Source: Lunularia cruciata (Eukaryota; Streptophyta; Marchantiopsida; Lunulariales; Lunulariaceae). Taken from it: a DNA stretch of 64,000 nucleotides. A program made the translations under genes and the position numbers. Below, one piece after another: positions 1-10,325 of the stretch; position 1 is the stretch's first letter, and every line of letters begins with the position of its first letter. The stretch spans positions 59,330,911 to 59,394,910 of the forward strand of contig OX419760.1 of assembly GCA_948567375.1 (NCBI GenBank). Reading direction: 5' to 3'. The notes under the pieces were generated by a model, which was not told where the DNA came from, did no database searches, and saw nothing but the letters and a program-made list of their open reading frames with translations.

Positions 1-231
1 ATGTAGGATTAGTGGATGGTACCCTCCTCTCTTTGGCACAATAGCCCACTATTAATGGGGAAGTTTACTTCAATCTAAAAAGCTCATACTCAATCAATGC
101 TAAGGTGATTTGTATGAAAAGCATAAAATTATACACTTCTTGGTAGGTAAAAAGAATTTCATATCAAGAGCTTTGGTTTTGAAAGATGAGTGTATTGAAT
201 ATTGACATTAATATCTAATGTTGATTGATTA

Positions 232-655
232 TTGATTCATGAGTGGGTGGCTAATGACCCGCATGACATTTGCTCAAGAATGCCTAGTTCATGTCATGAT
301 ATGGCATGTTTAAAAATGTTGGAGGTTTGGCCAGACCTAAATCACATTGGCACTTGCATATCATTTGAAAGCCAACAATATTTAATAGGAGATGCTAGAT
401 ATATGACAATGAGTCGTCTAATACCTTCATTTAAACAAGCTCACATGCAAGAAAAGAAGGATGTCAATTGGTGTGTATTTCAAACAAGGTCTTTAAATAA
501 ACATTGCATTGGTATACTTAAAGCATGTTGGCACTCTTTGCATGAATTGAAGGTTCAACTAAAAACCAAGAAATGTAACTCCTACTTCTTGTATTGAATA
601 TCCATAACTTTTTTATTTAGTAGATGTGATACATGGGATGATGAAGAAGAAATAG
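232..655 (+). pseudogene. PIF/Harbinger-type transposase relic (C-terminal part)
   Basis: A 121-codon open stretch (232-597) reads like the catalytic core of a plant PIF/Harbinger DDE transposase. It has an HDM segment, then a YLIGDARY block that matches the family's G-D-x-G-Y aspartate motif, then a CIGILKACWHSLHEL block that matches the family's x-G-x-L-K-x-R-W helix. The glutamate normally found just before that helix is a lysine here (LNKHCIGILK). The frame ends in a stop at 595-597, and an acidic DTWDDEEE segment continues in another frame to about 655. The N-terminal part is missing or unreadable upstream. A related relic lies on the minus strand at 34.7-35.3 kb. Identification is by motif only; it is certainly inactive. 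Confidence 0.6.
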
Positions 656-959
656 TTAGAGATGAAGTACATGCTTCTTAATTCATGGATCCATGTGCAT
701 TGAATCCACCCCACACTAAGATTGGTGTTGGGAGCGTTAGCTATATTGGAGAAGAAACAAAGCAATTAGTTGTAGAGAGTTGCCTACCATTAAACCAAGC
801 ACTTGGTGGATATTTGTAAAGCTCTATGAATGAGTAAAAAAATGGTTTTGCCTAGTGAGATTTTTATATGGTTGATGAAAGGGCTTTGCTCAATTTTGAA
901 TGTGTTTGCCCATTTGACAATATGTTTGCTCATAGTATGGGTTGGTTTGCCCATATGGG

Positions 960-1490
960 ACGGGGGCACTTGTTGGTCAAGAGTTGGATCCGCTTGGGCT
1001 CGAAGTGAGGTCTATAGGTAGATCCAATTGACGTTGGACTAGTTTTGCTTGGCTTTGGATTGGAAGTGCACACTGGGACTTGGGTCTACTTGGGTTGCTT
1101 AGTGGATTTGCTTTAGGTAGATATGGATCTACTTGTGTTTTGGATAGACTTGCTTGCCATATCCATCCATGTTTTGGGTCAATTTGCTTGATAGGGATAT
1201 AGATCCACCAAATTTTATGATGGATCTGCTTTTGTGTGGATTTGCTTGAAGTGGGATGGATTCACCCAAAGGGATATGGATCTACCATGATTATGGTGGA
1301 TTTGCCTAAGGAGATATGGACCGCTTAACTTTTAGGTTGATTTGCCTTGGATGGATATGGATCTGTCCAAGTTTTAGGTTGATTTTTCATAGATGGATAT
1401 GGATCCACCCAAGTTTAGGGTGGATTTGCTCCAAAGGATACAGATCCACTTGGCTTTTGTGTAGATCCACTTAAGGTGAGGTAATGTACC
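960..1490. repeat. degenerate minisatellite, unit about 55-60 bp
   Basis: The stretch repeats variants of 'ggatatggatccacc...' followed by 'gtggatttgcttg...' roughly every 55-60 bases, for example near 1,105, 1,255, 1,315, 1,365 and 1,395. Copies are strongly diverged and carry no sustained reading frame. Nothing here resembles a gene. Confidence 0.6.
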
Positions 1491-1889
1491 TAAGGTTGGG
1501 CAAGATTTGCCTTGCTTGTGGTTGGGATCACTCATTTCTTTGGTGTTGTTGCTCATTTATTGGTTAGAGTTGCACATATGTGGATTTGAATTGCTTGTGG
1601 TCTGCTTATTCAAATTCTTATTGGTGTGCTGTTGATGGTAACTATTGTATGCTAGAGGAGGGTTTTGGTACTCATGCCAATAGAGGTGTTCAATTAGGTT
1701 AGGGACATATGTGCAAATGCTTCCAATATAGGAGATTGTTCATCTATGAGAAGCGTGTGTGCCCATTCAAGAAATTTAAAAATTTGATGGGCCTCATTTA
1801 GAAAGAAAATTGTGGTAGAAAGATCCAAAGTCAAATCTTGCATAAGACCAAAATTTCCCTACAAGTTAGGGGAATTAAGATACTTAAGA

Positions 1890-2645
1890 CTAGATAGAAG
1901 CTGAGAAATCAAGAGAGTCCTTTCTTGCAAAGGAGCGGACAATAATTGATAGTTTAGAATTAAGCTCTATGCTAGAAATTAAAGGAGAGAGTACATTCAC
2001 AACAAGGATTGGGCAAAACTTGACCGTTTAGAGACAAATAAATTTTGCAAACAAATCTTGATTCTCAAAAATTGAGAGAGAGGTCATTGCCAAAGAGGCC
2101 AAGATAGAAATTGAGAGAGGAGAGGAAGTAGACTTTACAAAGAGTTTAGGATAGAAATTGAGAGGAGAGAGTGAACTAGACTTTATGAACAAAGAGCATT
2201 TTCAAAAATTTGGGGAAAGAGTTAATTTGGTGTGTGAGACCTAACAAAACTTAAGAGTTGTGAGAGAATAGACTTAAAGACCAAAGATGATATTCAAAAA
2301 TCCTAAGAGAGGCAATTCTTGCAAAGGATCAGTCATAACCCAAGAGTGAAGTAGACTCTACAAATAGAGATATATATTCAAAATTTGGAGAGAGTGCATT
2401 TTGTTTTTTGGACCGGATAAAACTTAAGAGTTGTGACAGAAATAATCTCAAAGAAGAGAGAAAATTTACAAAATTCTTGAGAGAGAAGTAATTCTTATTG
2501 AGGACCAAATATAACTCAATAGTTATGAGTAAAGTAATTTCTACAAATAGAGACAATTTATAGAAATTAAGAGAAAGGTCATTCTTATAGAGGACCAAAT
2601 AGAAATCTACAAGGGACAAAAATTTATGAAAATAGAGGATCCACA
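1890..2645. repeat. degenerate purine-rich tandem repeat
   Basis: Successive blocks repeat 'gagagaggtcattcttgcaaaggacc', 'aactcaagagttgtgag' and 'gtagactctacaaatagaga' variants, with irregular spacing and much point divergence. Open frames inside are by-products of the purine bias. It was probably once a regular tandem array of roughly 100-130 bp units. Confidence 0.45.
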
Positions 2646-2649
2646 AATC

Positions 2650-4740
2650 TATCTCTTAATGAGGCAAAGATGGCAAAAATCTTTGATTATGCAAAGTGTT
2701 GTGACTTTTTAAACATAAAGGACACAAGGGAAGGTCAATTGATTAAATTAAACATTATGCAAGACAAAATGACACGGGTAAAGTGGGCATGGCTCAACAA
2801 GACCTATGTCAAAGATGTAGTTGAATGCATTTGCAAGGCATACCTTGATGCATTGGAGTTGAAGAAAAGTGTTGGGTTAGAATACCCTAGCCCCAATGTA
2901 AGTCCTTGTCTTGATTTCACTATTCAAATTTCCCATGGTTTTGGATTTTGCAGTTTAATTTCTATCAATTTTTTGTGGAAGTGGTGTAGAACCCCTAAAC
3001 CCTAATTGTATAAGCAAACCCTCTTTTTTGCAAGTGGATCCATGTCTTGGTTGAGTGAGTCTAGTTCATACTAAGTACATCTACCACTATTGGAGCACAT
3101 CCATCCTCGGCCAAGCAGACCTACTTCCAAGCAGATCTACCCCACTTGCAATCAAATCCCACTATTATGTGAGTGCATCCATCTTTGATGCAAGCAAACC
3201 CATTTTCCACAATAAATACAGACACCTTCTATGAGTGATTCCACCTCTAACAATTTTTCATGCTTTGCAATTTGCCTTCTTCCTTGTAGGTTGCTTTTTG
3301 TATAGAGTTTGCACACACATAAGACCAGGTCACCCATATGTGCATGGTACATGATAGACCTTGTCATGCCATTTATAGCATCACACTTAGATTGCTTGGA
3401 CTCTGGAGTAGTAGTGTAGGTAGTCAAGAGTATTTTGGTAGTTACTCATAGGCCACTTGTCAACTATCAGATTTTAGGGTATTGATTACATGGTGGGGCA
3501 CATCGTCACTTAACATCATTTGCACCATCGGATGTGCCATCAGCGGGACTGTTAGGGTTTGAGACCTAGCTCAAGTCCAAGTGGTATACTTTGGAAGTGT
3601 AGCTCTCAAAAGCTCACTTCTTTGATGTGGAGCCTTTGAGCTCTTGGCTATGGTGTACAAAGGCCATCAAGCATCACCTTGATTCTCTTAGCTAGAGTGG
3701 GTGTGGCTTGATTGTAATCAGTGTCCAAATGTTGGTAGATTATTGAATGACAAATCAAGTATTAATTTGATTGAGTAAGATTCAAGTTGTGCAAATAAAC
3801 TGATTGTTGTGGTACTTTAGAGTCCATGTGAATTTGGCTTCTATAGTGTGTGATGTTGACAATGATGTATGTTGCATAGTGATGTATATATGCGCAACAA
3901 CCTCTCACTCTCATGCTTGGGAGTATTTGAGATGCATTTGTTTTGGCAAGAAGTAATATGCCAAAAAGGAGATATGTTCCACACCACCTGATTGAGGAAT
4001 GATTTCTAGTGAGAGATCTCATTGCCAAGAGATATCTTTCCCACTAGTGCATCTATCTAACCTATAAAGCATTCTTCTATATGCTCAAATTTCTTCTTAT
4101 CCCACTAGGAGGCCAAGGTGGTGCATAGACATTCAATTCTCCATATGACCACAACAAAGTTGTTGTATGTTAATGAGGACTATGATTGGGCAGAGCTTAT
4201 GTTGCCAATTGTGATGGCCAAGATATGGTTCTTATAGAAGCAAAAAAGGCATCCAAATAGTGGGCGGTACAAGATGAGCTTTGTGGGTTAATGCTCTCAA
4301 AGAACACATTTGTTCTTTGAGAGCAGGCTTATGGGTGTGGATGAGGTCACATACAATCAGCCTGGAGGTGAGCATGCATATGTCCATGCTTTGGCGGAGG
4401 GATCAACAGAAGGAGAGTGCAACCATCAACAAGAGGAGGGTGAGTGATATTAGTTCAATTAATGTTTTTAGTTTGGCAAGTTGGTCTTCCTTTATAAACT
4501 ATCCTCTCCATTCTAATACATGCTTTGTTCAATGCTGATTGATTATATGATATATATCAATTTTGTATTGCTATTGATCAAGAATTATTTACATAGTTTT
4601 TGAACTCAACCTAACAAGGAATCTATTAGATTCTTTCCTTTCTTTTGTGGATTCATTACTCATATCAAGTTGCACATTAGGCATTGAGGAAGTTGTTTGT
4701 GCTTTATGGAATTGTACTATAATTGCCTTTTTGCTTCCCT
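2650..4740. other. unassigned AT-rich repeat debris
   Basis: I see no convincing gene. A 111-codon open frame at 2,670-3,005 has no recognisable domain. 'tggatcca' and 'gcagatcta' words near 3,040-3,150 echo the minisatellite at 1.0-1.5 kb. Base composition and frequent stops suggest decayed transposon sequence. Confidence 0.4.
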
Positions 4741-5240
4741 TTATGTTTTTTTGTGTTTTAGGACTCATGTGTTCATAACACATGCTATGATATAATCTAT
4801 ATCCAGTACTCTAATCCATAGCTCTACTTCCCTTGTCCTTTGAGCAATTTCATACTTTCTAGAGTTCAGACATCTCTACTTGCCCTACAAATTTGTTTCT
4901 ACCTTTCAAAGGCATGTTATGGGTATATATGTATAACTCTATACATGTTTTTGTGTTATGTTAATTTATGTTGTTGTCATGATAAGATGGTTGTTGTCTT
5001 GCAATTGTTACATATCATGTATACTTTATATAACTTGCATTTAATGAGTTTTGGATCTCCCATTCCTTGAATGACTTATATCCTCATTTCTTTATATTGA
5101 ATTGCATATATTTAGTATACCTTTCATTTGAACTCCATATGGACATAATGCAATGTGGACATCATATTCATGGAATGAGTTTTGGATCTATCCTACTTCA
5201 AAGGGGTTTTGCTCTTACGGTTTAGTATACTAAACTCTTT
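4740..5240 (+). repeat. dispersed repeat shared with the PAF1 intron
   Basis: Segments such as 'ttaggactcatgtg' (about 4,757) and 'gcatttaatgagtttt' with 'ggatctcccattcctt' (about 5,037-5,070) recur in the proteasome gene intron near 40,240, 39,555 and 40,958. A second tail, 'aatgagttttggatct', is at about 5,176. This copy is more diverged (C to T rich) than the intronic ones and its stem-loop has lost pairing. No coding potential is visible. Confidence 0.55.
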
Positions 5241-7440
5241 TTTGTAACACTTGACTACTAGTTCTAAGAGAAAACCCATAATTCAAAATATACTTTGGGT
5301 GTTTCATTACAAGAATGTTGATTCTAGCATGCTATGCATTTTTGCACATGTCTAGAAGGTGGAAGAGTTCACATATTGAGTCTTTGTAGGATTATTTCCC
5401 CATCATGATCAAATGTTGTAGTGCTCCTTCCAAGTGTTGGACCATTAGAGGAACCTCTCCTCCAATTTTTGTTGGGAGAAAGGAATTTGAATTGGAATTT
5501 AGAGAGCAAGGAGAATACAAATTTAGGTATTTTATGGAAAAAACATTCATTAATCTGATCAAGAATAACATGCATAAGTATTTATGCCAATTTTATGTGC
5601 TTTGGCCAATTTTTGCCTATGTCCATAATTGCACAGATTATTTTTATTTGAGAATTATCAAAGTCACACTTAATTGTCAACTATATTGTCAACAAATATA
5701 TACACTTGCACTTAAAGTCCTTTATCTTGTTATTGAATGTGTGCTCCTAATTGATCATATATCTAAACCCTAGATTGTCTAGTACCAATTGATACAAGTC
5801 ACTTGACTTAGTTCTACAAGTAAGATCTATCCCCATAGTTTTCTATAGATGCCATTCTCATAAGTCCCGTAACCATCCCGTAGGCTCTATGCTTGTAGGT
5901 CCTGCAACTTATCCCAAACTTTAGGTGGGCCTAACTTATTTCCTTGAGCTTCATTTTCCATGATTTGGTATTTATGGAAATCTCTCAAGAAGATGCTTCT
6001 AACAAGATAAAGCATGCCTTGTTTGCATTTTTATTCATAAAGATATTGGTCTCAAGGTAAACTACTCGTTTGTTCACTCCCATAATGAGATCCTAGAATA
6101 TGAAGATATGTCTTGTACTTACACTTCTACACTCCCATAGAATATCTATCTTGTCTTGACTCTTTAATATTCTTGTGATAATTATCCCATAAAGCATTCT
6201 AGTAATAATCAAACTCTACACTTAATAGTTTTGCCCATATGGAAAGCTACCAAGAGATAGATGTGGATTATGCCCCGGAGGTTGACTTTAGAGATAGGGA
6301 TCTTGGACATACTAAGAGGATGCAATCTCATGAGTAGAACAAATCAAGCAAAGAATGTGTACTCAATGACAAGGAGCATGCACTTGACCGAGACATATTG
6401 GAGAGAGAGCACATTCTTCTTACAAGAGAGCATGCTTTGGTAGAGTGAGAGGAGTCAAATATGAGCTTTACCAAGGATTTTAGAGCAAGAGTGGATAGAC
6501 TAGCAAAGTTAGACATAGAGGTAGTTTGACAAAAGACTATGGTTGAGGCTTTAGGGAGTCAAGAGAGTTAGCTTGATGAGAATTCACTCTTGAGCATGAG
6601 AGGTTGGAGAAGACTCAGGCTAAGTTAGGACAAACTCAAAAAGCTCTTCATGAGGTGAAGACGGCTTTAGCCAAACTTTCCACATAGTCATAAGCTAGAC
6701 TTAAATGCAAACTCATACTAGTAATTTATGGACAATGATAATCATGACACAAATTGACGATGTAGAGAGAGATTCCCACATGACTCAAGTGATGTGAGAC
6801 AAGTTTGCTAGCTAACTCAAATTGAAGATTTACTTAGAGTCACTTGGATGACTCTAGATAAATGATATAGGGCAAGATATTAAGACTTAGATAACTCAAA
6901 CTAATAAAGATGAGAGGATAAGGCAATAGTCTTCACCTAGAGTAGGACCCAGCCAATCTATAGTGTGTATTCCTTGCATCATCTACCCAAGGGAACAACA
7001 AAGGAAGATTGTAGTTTTGGATGTGGGTTGTCTGGTAAATGTTATGTGGTTGACTAGTGACATTTATCACAAGTGGCATTTTGGTTGTCTAGAATACAGT
7101 TGGCACTCACTAGGAGAGGTAGATTGGAATCCATATGCTATGTACCACAATCAGAAAATTGATAGTTTTGGCATTTTTTCTAACACACTTTGAGGTTATT
7201 ATATGGTTTGATTCTACAAAAAAGCAAGTTGGAATTACTCCTTCATTCTATGTGGACATTTGGCTTCTTATTGGTGTGAGTACATGATGGGGCTTAGCTT
7301 CTAGGTCTATTATGTGATACTTATAATTATGTTGATAGCTTTAGAGAATTTAAAGTGAGACCTTATAGCACATTTACTTCATATGGGTTATCCATTCAAG
7401 ATATTCTAATAGTGGACAGTTTTGCATATTAATATGCCTA
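5241..7440. other. unassigned repeat debris with a coiled-coil-like remnant
   Basis: No intact gene. Between about 6,297 and 6,510 on the plus strand one frame reads as a strongly charged, heptad-like peptide (EREH-x-LLTREHALVE, then FRARVDRLAKLDIE) broken by two stops, resembling a coiled-coil region of a retroelement capsid or structural protein. A 122-codon open frame at 5,405-5,773 has no recognisable domain. Confidence 0.35.
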
Positions 7441-9482
7441 ATCTCCTTCTTGATTGAGATTTCTCCTCTCCTAGTCTTGAATGAGGTAGAGGATCCACTC
7501 TCCTCTCTCTTGATCTCTACATAGATAGTTGGCTCTTGTTGCTTGGATATCAATTTGGTTGGGATGGGTGTCTTTATCTTGGAAGACCTTTCATTATGTC
7601 TTTGGTCACTTTGGCAAAGCTTACCTTTGGCCTAAATATTAGCATTGTCTTGACACAAACCTACATCTTTTGATTGAAGGACTGCTTCCTCTCCTAACTC
7701 TACTTCTCTTGTGGTTGGGAATAAAGGGATTTTGTCATCCTTAAATCCTCTCTACCATGCTTTTCTTTGGGTTGGAAGGTCAAGCTTTGTGATCATAATT
7801 CTACCTAGGAAGAATGAACATCTACCCTTGTTCATTCTTCCTCCTATAAATTGGTCATTTGGGGAGGAGTTTGGGTTGGGGTGGATTGTATTTCTCCACC
7901 ATCATGATTTTCTATTGCATCTTTGTTGGACAAGATGATGGACCTAGTGAAGGACTGCTTACTCATTGTAGATGTAGGATCTAGTTGTTGTCCTACCCCT
8001 CCTTCTTCTTAGACTTCTTCTTTGTCCTCTTCTTCTTCCTCTATCAGGATTCTCCTTATCCTCTTGGTGGCCTTTGCCTTCTACTTGACAAGGGTAGCGG
8101 GTCATTTGTATAGGCTTAGGTTTTGTAGCAATTTCTTCCTATCTTTGCTTGTCAAAACTTGGGGTGTTATAGGCTTCCTTAACCTCCACATATTTTTCCA
8201 TGTGGGAAAAATTTGCATCCACCTCTACATATTTTTGTACCATTTGTGCTCTCTTCCAAGGCTTGTCAAAATGTCCTTCAAGGAAGAGGTGGATGGAGTA
8301 CTTCTCCTTTTCTTCTGCAATCAACAATCCTATGCCCAAGTTGAAATGGAAAACAAAGAGTGATACCAGAGTGACTCTACCTTCTTAGTTCATTGATCCT
8401 ATGAGCTCTCTTGTCCTCACCCAAAACATTGCTGCACAATTCACAAATTTTCCTTAGTGCAAGCACTCAAAGAAAATAGCCTTGCTATTGTTCATGTAAG
8501 TTGTTCATTTGGATTTGAACAACTTCATGATTGACTCCACTTAGATCTTCCTTGTAGGATCCTTAATCTTGGGGATAGAGCAATCATTGTTGGTCTTTCT
8601 ATCTCTAAAGTAGATTTGGATTTGGCTTCAAAGGTCAAATCTGGTCAAGTCCATATGCTATTCAAAGTCATACCATATGAGGTTGAATTGTTGTGTCCTA
8701 TCACTTTCCACCAATGTTCTTCTATCCAAGCGAAGAGGTTCTTTCTTAGTTTCCAACTCATAGTTTCAATTGCCTCAAATTTCATGCAACATTGCATGAA
8801 CACTAAATTCCCCATTTGACGGCAATAATTTAAGCTTCTTGTTGCGGAGCAATTATGTTTATATCACAAACCCCACTTAACTAATCCTTGGGACTTAATT
8901 ATAAACTTTGGAGCCCTATGCATCCTTTGTGGCACATTTGGGTAGTGATTTCCTTTCTTTTTTGTCAACTCATCATTCCCTACTCTAGATTATACTTTTT
9001 ACTTCCTTTCTTGCAACCACTCTCTCTTGAAATACAAGGGATTGTGCAAAGGTTTCTCACCAAGGATGAATGAAGCATGGTTGATCTTGCTTAGATGGAT
9101 TCTATAAAAATGTGAAGAGGTTCTAGGCCCTAGACAAATATTTATCATGACATATAACCATTACAAAATTTTGGTAAGCATACCCTTTGGTGAGCCATCA
9201 CTACTCACATATGTGAGAAATTAGCATAATTGAATGGTCCTTAATTATGATTCTTGATCTATTGGTGCCATCTTTATGCATAAAGCTTCAAGCTAAGGAT
9301 CATACAAGACAAATGATATTTCTGGGCATAGGTCTTCCCAATCAAAGGTCTATCTTTAGGACAAAGGCCTTTTAGTGCAAGTGGCTTCCTCATTGAAGGT
9401 GTCTTGGCAGACCATCTTCTCCCATATTATCAAGCTTTGTACCCTTGGTCAAGATTTTTTTACCATATATCCTTTTGTGACC
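7440..9482. repeat. long dispersed repeat, copy 1 (left part)
   Basis: This stretch is similar in order and orientation to 23.63-25.5 kb. Shared landmarks include 'ccacctctacata' (8,219 and 24,358), 'cttaacctccacat' versus 'cttccttcactatgg', the 'ttggtgccatc' versus 'ttggcaccaca' block (9,264 and 25,260) and 'ggtctatctttaggacaaagg' versus its counterpart at 25,326. On the minus strand both copies preserve a short basic peptide around FDKPWKRAQMVQKYVEVD (8,139-8,339), so the parent may have been coding. Similarity is moderate and both copies are full of stops. I do not recognise the family. Confidence 0.55.
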
Positions 9483-9556
9483 TTCTCTGTAACAATATGG
9501 AGTTTAGCGACGAAGTTAGTCGGGCTCACGAAGTAGCACATAAGACAAATTAGCCT

Positions 9557-9769
9557 AGAATATTCTGGAAGTATCTAGGAAGCTTCCTGGTTAGCTTAGC
9601 TTGCACCTTAAGTAAGTAGCTTCTAGAAGGAAGCTTCTAGAAGCTTCCAACTAGCTTAGCTTGCACGCCAAGTAGGCGGCTTCTAGAAGGAAGCTTATTG
9701 AGAAGCTTCCTAGTTAACTTGGCTTGCACTTCAAGAAAGCGGCTCAAGGAAGCTTCTTGAGAAGCTTCA
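9557..9769 (+). promoter_or_regulatory. array of heat-shock elements in the LTR
   Basis: Perfect alternating pentamers are visible: aGAAt-aTTCt-gGAAg at 9,557-9,571; gGAAg-cTTCc at 9,578-9,587; cTTCt-aGAAg at 9,620-9,629, running into a four-unit gGAAg-cTTCt-aGAAg-cTTCc at 9,629-9,648; two-unit sites at 9,701-9,710, 9,748-9,757 and 9,760-9,769. Three alternating units are the canonical binding site for a heat-shock factor trimer. The array sits just upstream of the TATA box at 9,787. Function is inferred from motif and position only. Confidence 0.65.
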
Positions 9770-9786
9770 AGGGTCTTGTATGCTAC

Positions 9787-9795
9787 CTATAAATA
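9787..9795 (+). promoter_or_regulatory. LTR TATA box
   Basis: CTATAAATA lies about 110 bp before the LTR end, a normal U3/R position. The same box is present on the minus strand in the related LTRs (for example at 33,031-33,040, tatttatagg on the plus strand). Confidence 0.6.
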
Positions 9796-9904
9796 ACAAA
9801 GCTGAAGCTCATGCTAGGCATTCGGAGTTTTCCCTCATTCAAGTGTCCCAATGTGAATTTCCATTCTCCTATTTCTCTCCTCGGTTTTGGTCTTTTACAT
9901 TCTC

Positions 9905-10325
9905 CTTCTCATTGAATGGTAGGTACCTAATTGTCCACCTCCTATTTTGTTTATGTAATTACTATTCTTATAGTTTTCCTAGCTAAAATCTACAAAGCAA
10001 CCAAAAAATTTGTACTTTGAGTAGAGGTGCAACATCATACCTTCTTTAGGAAGTTACTACATTTGGAAAGTGCATCACCTTGTATTTCTTATAACTTATC
10101 TGTCCTTTGGCTATAATCACTTCTTCTTCCTTTAGCTTACCCTTCTCCTTGTCTTTTCTCTTATGTTCTACAAATTGCAAGCATGCATTGTCCTTCTACA
10201 CCTTTGTTAAAGATGTCAACCATCTTGGTTGGCTCTTTAAATATTTCTCATCTAGTCTATGGCTAGTAAACTCCTCTTATTCTTCCACATCTAGCAAGCC
10301 TAAATCTATGTAGACTTGATAAAAG
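9905..10325. repeat. long dispersed repeat, copy 1 (right part)
   Basis: Past the solo LTR the similarity to the second copy resumes, for example 'gtactttgagtagaggt' at 10,012 against 'gcactttggaaagaggt' near 25,601. This confirms that the LTR landed inside a pre-existing repeat. No gene is seen. Confidence 0.45.

Larger units (their letters stand above)
9483..9904 (+). mobile_element. solo LTR of the chromovirus II family with 5-bp target duplication
   Basis: The LTR runs from TGTAACAATATGG at 9,488 to CTTTTACA ending at 9,899 (412 bp). It is flanked by identical TTCTC at 9,483-9,487 and 9,900-9,904, the classic 5-bp duplication of a Ty3/gypsy insertion. Its sequence matches, in opposite orientation, both LTRs of the element at 27.3-33.4 kb and the nested LTR at 28.66-29.07 kb. 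It holds a TATA box, six GAAGCTTC palindromes and roughly 65-bp internal sub-repeats. It interrupts the dispersed repeat that continues on either side. The perfect flanks and well-kept palindromes make it one of the youngest insertions in the window. Solo LTRs arise by LTR-LTR recombination. Confidence 0.92.

Noticed and set aside
232-597. 121-codon open frame as an intact gene
   Set aside because: It matches only the C-terminal part of a Harbinger transposase, has a changed catalytic position and has no visible N-terminal part.
9600-9770. CRISPR-like array because of regular gaagcttc repeats and similar spacing
   Set aside because: Spacers are themselves similar to each other and the block lies inside an LTR; a eukaryotic promoter array explains it.
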